This document shows, one piece after another, positions 52,801 to 58,800 of a DNA stretch of 64,000 nucleotides. The DNA lies in assembly GCF_050624435.1 (NCBI RefSeq), contig NC_134539.1, forward strand, positions 123,177,525 to 123,241,524, read 5' to 3'. The DNA is from Tenrec ecaudatus (taxonomy: Eukaryota > Chordata > Mammalia > Afrosoricida > Tenrecidae). The notes below the pieces were generated by a model. It saw nothing but the letters and a program-made list of their open reading frames with translations. It was not told the DNA's origin and searched no databases. Position 1 is the stretch's first letter, and the number at the start of each line of letters is the position of its first letter. The position numbers and the translations under genes are program-made.

Positions 52801-55800
52801 AAGTTTTCCTGAAGATAATTAAAAACAGTTTCAGCAACTGCCAAAAATTAAACCTGGATTTGTTAGGTAGCTAGATTCAGGGACAGAGGGGTTGCCCCTC
52901 CCATGCCTGCAAAGGCCCCCATAAAGGAGGCTGGACAGCACTCAGGCGAGCATTAGACCCACCTATGAAGAACCCCAAACTGAGCTTGCTCAAACTCAAG
53001 CACCCAGCCAGGTGGGAGCTACACCTGGGTGGTCCAAACTAGGTCCATGCCTCTCCAGCCAGAGGCTTGAAATAGCCTGCCTGTGGGAAGACCATCCGCT
53101 ATCTTGCTCCTGGTCAGCAGCAGGTCAGAGGGTCTGGGCCTACTCAGGGCCACAGCCTTTCCCTTGTCCTCACTCCTGCCACAGCCTCTCTGGCCCCCTG
53201 GCTCTCTGGCCCCCATTGTGCATGTAGGGGTGCTCTTTTCCATGAGGTTGTTTGTGCTCAGGTGTGAACTCTAGCGTGGTTTGGCATGCTTCCCAAGGAT
53301 AGTGGGTACACTTTGCGACTGTAAAACCTGAAACTTGATTGTACTTCATAAAAGCCCACTTGAATTACAAAATGGGCTTCAGCATGAGTTCTTTCATTGT
53401 GCAAAGCCAAGAACTGAGGTATTGCCCACTCCAGAAACCTTACAGATTCAGAACAGGATATGAATAAGGGCTATTACTGCTGATGGCAGATGGATCTTGA
53501 CTGAATGCAAAGAATACCAGAAAGATGTTTACTTGTGTTTTATTAACTATGTAAGGCCTTCAACTATGTGAGCCATAACGACAAACTATCAATAACATAG
53601 CAAAGAATTCCAGAACTTTTAACTGTTCATGCAGAACCTGTACACAGGCCAAAGGACAGTCATTCAAACTCAACAAGAGAGCACTGAATGGTTTAAAAGC
53701 AGGAAAGGTGTTTGTCAGGGTTGTTTCCTTTCACCATACATATTCCATGTATACCCCAGAAGCTGGACTATCTGAAGAAGATTGCAGCATCAACGCTGGA
53801 GGAAGGGTCATTCACAATCTTTGATATGAGGATGATACACTCTTGTTTGCTAAAGCAAGAAAGACTTGAGACACGTGCTGATGAAGATCAAAGCCTTCAG
53901 TCTCCAATATGGATTGCAACTCAAAGAAAACAAAAATCCTCACAACTGGACTAACAGACATTATGATGAATGGAGAAACTACTGAAGTTATCAATGATTT
54001 CATTTTACTTATCTCCAAAAAACTCAAAACAGCATATTGCATTGGGCAAGTCTGCGGCAAAAGACCCCCTTAAAGTAAAAATGTCGACTTGAGAATAAGA
54101 TGTAAAGATGTCTCCTGGAGAATTAAAATGTGCCTGACCCAAGGTATGATATTTTCTTTTTTTAAGGTATGATATTTTCATTCACCTCATATGCATGTGA
54201 AAGCTAGACATTAAATAAGGAAGACAGAAGAATCGATATATTGGAATTATGGTAGTGAAGAATATTAAAGATATCATGTACTACCAGAAGAACAAACAAA
54301 TCTGTATAACAGGAAATAGGGTCAGAATGCTCCTTAAATGTATAGAATGTTATACGAGCTGTAAGAGACCCCAATAAAATGATTGTTTTTTTTAAGTGAG
54401 GATGGAGCTAATTCCCAGAGATACCTGCAGGGCAAACCTCAGCTCCAGGTGTGGCATCCTCTCCCTAGATGACAGCTCTGAAGATACAGTTTTGGGAGAG
54501 CAGCTGGTCTGACCTGCCCACGTAGAGGCAAACCAAGAGGGGAGTGCAACAGACCAGGGAGTGAGCCATGAAGTCTCCAAGAATCCCGATTGCAGACTTC
54601 TGACTGGAGGGCAGCACTTGCACCCCATCTCAACTGGTTGGGGGTTATTCACAAGGGGGCCACACTGATCATCTACAGGGGTAAAGGGAATGGTGGCCTG
54701 CGGAAGGGGGGGGGGAGCTCCATCCCTTACTGTAGGAATAGCAATGAGGACTTTCAGGATGCTCAACTTTCAGACAGGAATGCTGAAGGCTAAAAGGGTA
54801 TATGTGTTGTTAGGTATGCAAGACCCAGGATATGTCATCTTGAAAGAAATGGAGACTGGACTGATGATTTATAACCTGTCCTTCTCTATTTAAAAAAGAG
54901 ATATTCATCTGCTCTATGTTAGACTTGTGACTGTATGTTCTTTTTTTTTTTTTTTTGGTGTTTATTTAAGATTGTCAGGCTAGACAATCTTGGAAAGCCA
55001 GTGACTATACCAACGGTTCCTGGGGGCATTGGAGGGGAGGCATGGGGAGGTGAGCAGTGAGCCAATAATGTTGGGTACAAAGGAATAGTAAGTGTTCTAA
55101 AATTGATGAGGAGGAGGGTGTAGCTTTTCTGGTCATGTTTGATTAATCGAACTGTATCTGAGAGGAATTACTGAGAGGTAAACAATGGGGAAACATAATA
55201 GTGGGATAGGAGGGGAAAATATATAAATATATGTGTATTTGTTTATACACATATATAATGTGTGTGTGTGTATATATATATGTATGTATGCAAATGCAAC
55301 AAGGAAGCAGATGGACTTTGGGCCTCTACTTAAGTCTTACCTCAGTACAAGAACAGTTAGTTCTAATAATGTGGCACTGTAGGATTCTTACCTTCCTGAC
55401 CAGTCACTGGAAAAGGACAGGAAGCTTGGTAAGGTATTAAAATAAAAAAACTAAGTGGAGAGCAAATGCCTTGAGAATGATTGGGGCAGGGAATGTATGG
55501 ATGTGCTTTATACAATTGATGTATGTATATGCATGGATGGTGATAAGAGTTGTATGGGTCCCTAATAAAATGTAAAAAAAGAAAAGAGGAGAAAAAAATG
55601 ATTAGGGCAAAGACTGTACAGATGTGCTTTATACAATTGAAGTATGTATATGTATGAACTGTGAAAAGAATTGTATGAGCCCCTAATAAATTGTTAAAAT
55701 TTTTAAAAAAAGAGAATAGAATTTATCTTTTAAAAGTCCATGGGAAAAAAATTTTAAAAAATAAAATAAAAAAACTAACAAAACTCATTGCCATAGTGCT

Positions 55801-58800
55801 GTTTCCAACTCATAGTAACCCTATCGGGCAGAGTTGAACTGCCTCTTTTGAGTTTCAAACTGCAACTCCTTATGGGAGTAGAAAGTCTCGAACTTTTCCC
55901 CAGAGTCGCTGGTAGTTGAGAACCGCTGATCTTACTGTCAGCAGCCCAATGCATAACCACTAAGCCACAAAGGTTCCTTCCGATTGGATCACTGAGAGAG
56001 AAATATATCCTTAAGGAGATGGCTTGACACAGTCACTGCAACAACCAACTCAAATATAACAGGACTGAAAATTATTTCATCTGGCTGTACATGGATCATT
56101 ATGAATCTAAATGGACTTATGGCACATTTAGAGCACATTTTAAACTTATTTAGGCTTCACTGTTTTTTCACTTATGTAGTACTACAAATTTTTTAATATA
56201 AACATATTTATTCTAATACAAAATTTAGATGATCCATAATGATGGCTGAAATTATTTTAAAGAGGAACTAGCTTTATTTGGTAAGCACTCGTTTCTGTTT
56301 TAAATTTGTAATACAACTGCAGTATGAACTATCTATCCTCAGACTAATATTACTACCATTGAAAGCTGTTTCCAAGACAACTGAGACACAAAACGCTGGC
56401 CTCTAGTTCTAATGGATGGAGACAAATTAGTAGTCTTGTCATCCAACAGCTTAATCGTGTATCTATTAAAACAGATATTAACTTTATAAGTAACAGTGCA
56501 TTTTATGGCTGGTGACCCTTTAAAATCTTTGCTTTTTAAGAGTAAAAGGCTAAGATAACTGAAGTTACTCTTTGCGTTTGTGTTTAATTGATAAACCTTT
56601 GCCAAAACCACTGGAATGAGTGGATTCTGACTCATGGGAACCTGTAGTCTCCTGAGTTTAAGAGGAGAACTGCTCATTAGGGTTTTCTTAGTTGTAATCT
56701 TTAAACAACTAAGCTTTCTTCTATGGCTAGGCTTTCTTCCCAGTTAATGAGTGGATTCAGAACTACCAACCTTTAGGGTAAGAGGGTGGATTCAGATCTA
56801 CCAACCTTTAGGGTAAGAGGGTGGATACTAATCACCAATTTTAAGTTAACAGCTCAACACAAACCAGCTTGTGTCACCACAAGTCATAAAGTTATATGAA
56901 AGTATGCTCATCTATTTCTGTGACATTTTAAATTTTAGTACTTGCTAATTCCTTTCACGATACTTATTCAATGTGCATGCTGAACAAATACTTTGAGAAA
57001 CTATACTACATAAAGGAAGATGCTGATCAGGAGAGGAAGGAGACTCATTAACAAACTAATATTCAGATGATGCAACTTTGCTTGCTCAAAGTACAGAAGA
57101 CTTGATGAAGATCAAAACCTACAGGGCTCAGTATGGATTACACCTCAACATAAAGGAAACGAAAACCCTCACAATATGCAGCATCATGAGGGATGTTGTC
57201 ATGGATTTCAGGATCCACAGATTTGCTTCGATCCACAATCGATGCCCATGAAAACACTAAGACGTCAAAAAATATCTATCAGAACGTATTGCACTGGGCA
57301 CATCAGCTGCAGAAGACCTCTTTAAGGTATTAAGACGTAAAGATGTCACCTTGAGGACTCAAACCACAGTATTTTCAATGACCTCATATGGATGCAAAAG
57401 CTCGACCATATATAAAGAACAACTGGTGCGTTGGCATTATGGTGTTGGCAATTACTGTGCCTACCATGAGCTGCCAGAACAAACAAACCTGTCTTGGAGG
57501 AAGCACAGCTAAAACGCTCGTTAGAAAGAGGATGGCGACACTTTGCCTCTGTACTTCGGACTATCACGGGAGACCAGCCCTGCAGAAGGGCCATCATGCT
57601 GAGGAAGAGGGTCATCCAAAGAGGAAGATGCTCCCACACTGGGACGACGCGGTGGCTGCAACGGTGGGCCCCAAACACAGCAACAATTGCGAGGACGGCA
57701 CGGGGCTGGGCAGGGTTTCCTTCTGTTGCGCACATGAGCCGCACCCACTCGGCGGCACCTGCACAGCGACAACTTAGCCAGTTCTTAGGAAAAAAGGTAT
57801 CGGTGTTCCATCAAGGTTGAGACTGCAAATTCCAAGCAAGTCCCACTCTAGTTTAGCATTCCTCTCTGAAGACTGACTGAAGGAAGCCTATTTCACACCA
57901 TACATGAAGGACATGCATATTGGGAAAGATTTGGCCCGTGACCTGGGAAATCAGTGAGCACCCGGATCCTTTCAGCAAGACCTTTGCCAAAAGAAACGTA
58001 TCTCTTTTCTTTACACAATTCAGTCCCGGCATAAATTTAACCGTTTGCAAATCTACTTATCACGGCTGGGGAGACGGGTGGGCTCAATGAAACAGGAGCA
58101 AGATTTGCAGCCTGCGGGTGGAGGGGCGCGCCGGTTCTCCCCCCAGTCCTGCCCACGGTGACCTTGGGCTCCGTCCCTGGCGCTCGGCCTCGGTTTCCCG
58201 CTCTTCCCATTAGCATGCTCACAGCGTGGCAGTGGGACCGGCGGCCAGGACCGCAGATCCCGGGGCTGCGGCGCGGCTCGCGCTTCCCGCGGCGGCTCAG
58301 CCCGCGAAAGCCGGCAGGTGCCCGAGCTCCGCGCCCCCTCATCCAAGGGCTCCCTTGGAGCCGCCGCTCCCGGTTCCCCGGGGCGGGGGACCCCCACCCG
58401 CCCGGCGCACCCCTCGAGTGCCTGGCCACCATCCAGCCGTCCGCCGGGAAACGCTCCGCCCACCCCTCACTCGCATCCAGGTCTTTCTTCCCTCAGGGGA
58501 CCCCGACAGCGCCGCCGCCGCACTCGAGACGACCCCCACCGCCGCCTTCCTCAGGAGCGCCCCCTTCACCTTCGGCGGAGCCCAGGGCGCACACAGCCCG
58601 CCGCCCGCAACGCCTGTGGCGGACCTCCGGGGGCCCCGCAGCGCTCGTCTGGGCCCGCCGGGCAGCCTGCCCCCACTCACCTCCGCGGTGAGAGATGTGC
58701 TTACTCAGGAATCGCTGCTTCTTTCTCTGGTGGAGCAGCGTCGGGTATTTGAGCAGCAAGAACGAGGTGACCAGGTATCCTCCCAGGGTGGAGAGAAGGT

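Larger units (their letters stand above)
51665..54345 (+). mobile_element. BovB-like RTE LINE, longest copy, split by a SINE and an LTR
   Basis: It starts in the endonuclease-RT linker (AAACATTGAACACAAATCAC, CATCATCTGGGAAGAAAGC). After the SINE at 52231-52425 it continues through AGAAAGGCGACCCAACACAA (RT block). After the LTR at 52861-53444 it has TTTACTTGTGTTTTATTAAC, a TTTGATATGAGGATGATACAC stretch that corresponds to the YADD-type RT motif with substitutions, and CACGTGCTGATGAAGATCAA. It ends in a diverged 3' region. Stops and shifts are throughout. Confidence 0.85.

Noticed and set aside
57388-57820. Overlapping plus-strand frames of 129 and 108 codons
   Set aside because: They are C-terminal remains of an RTE reverse transcriptase ORF in shifted frames.
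58158-58752. Other long open frames (144-177 codons) in the CpG island
   Set aside because: They have the same low-stop GC-rich cause, overlap each other in several frames and have no homology.
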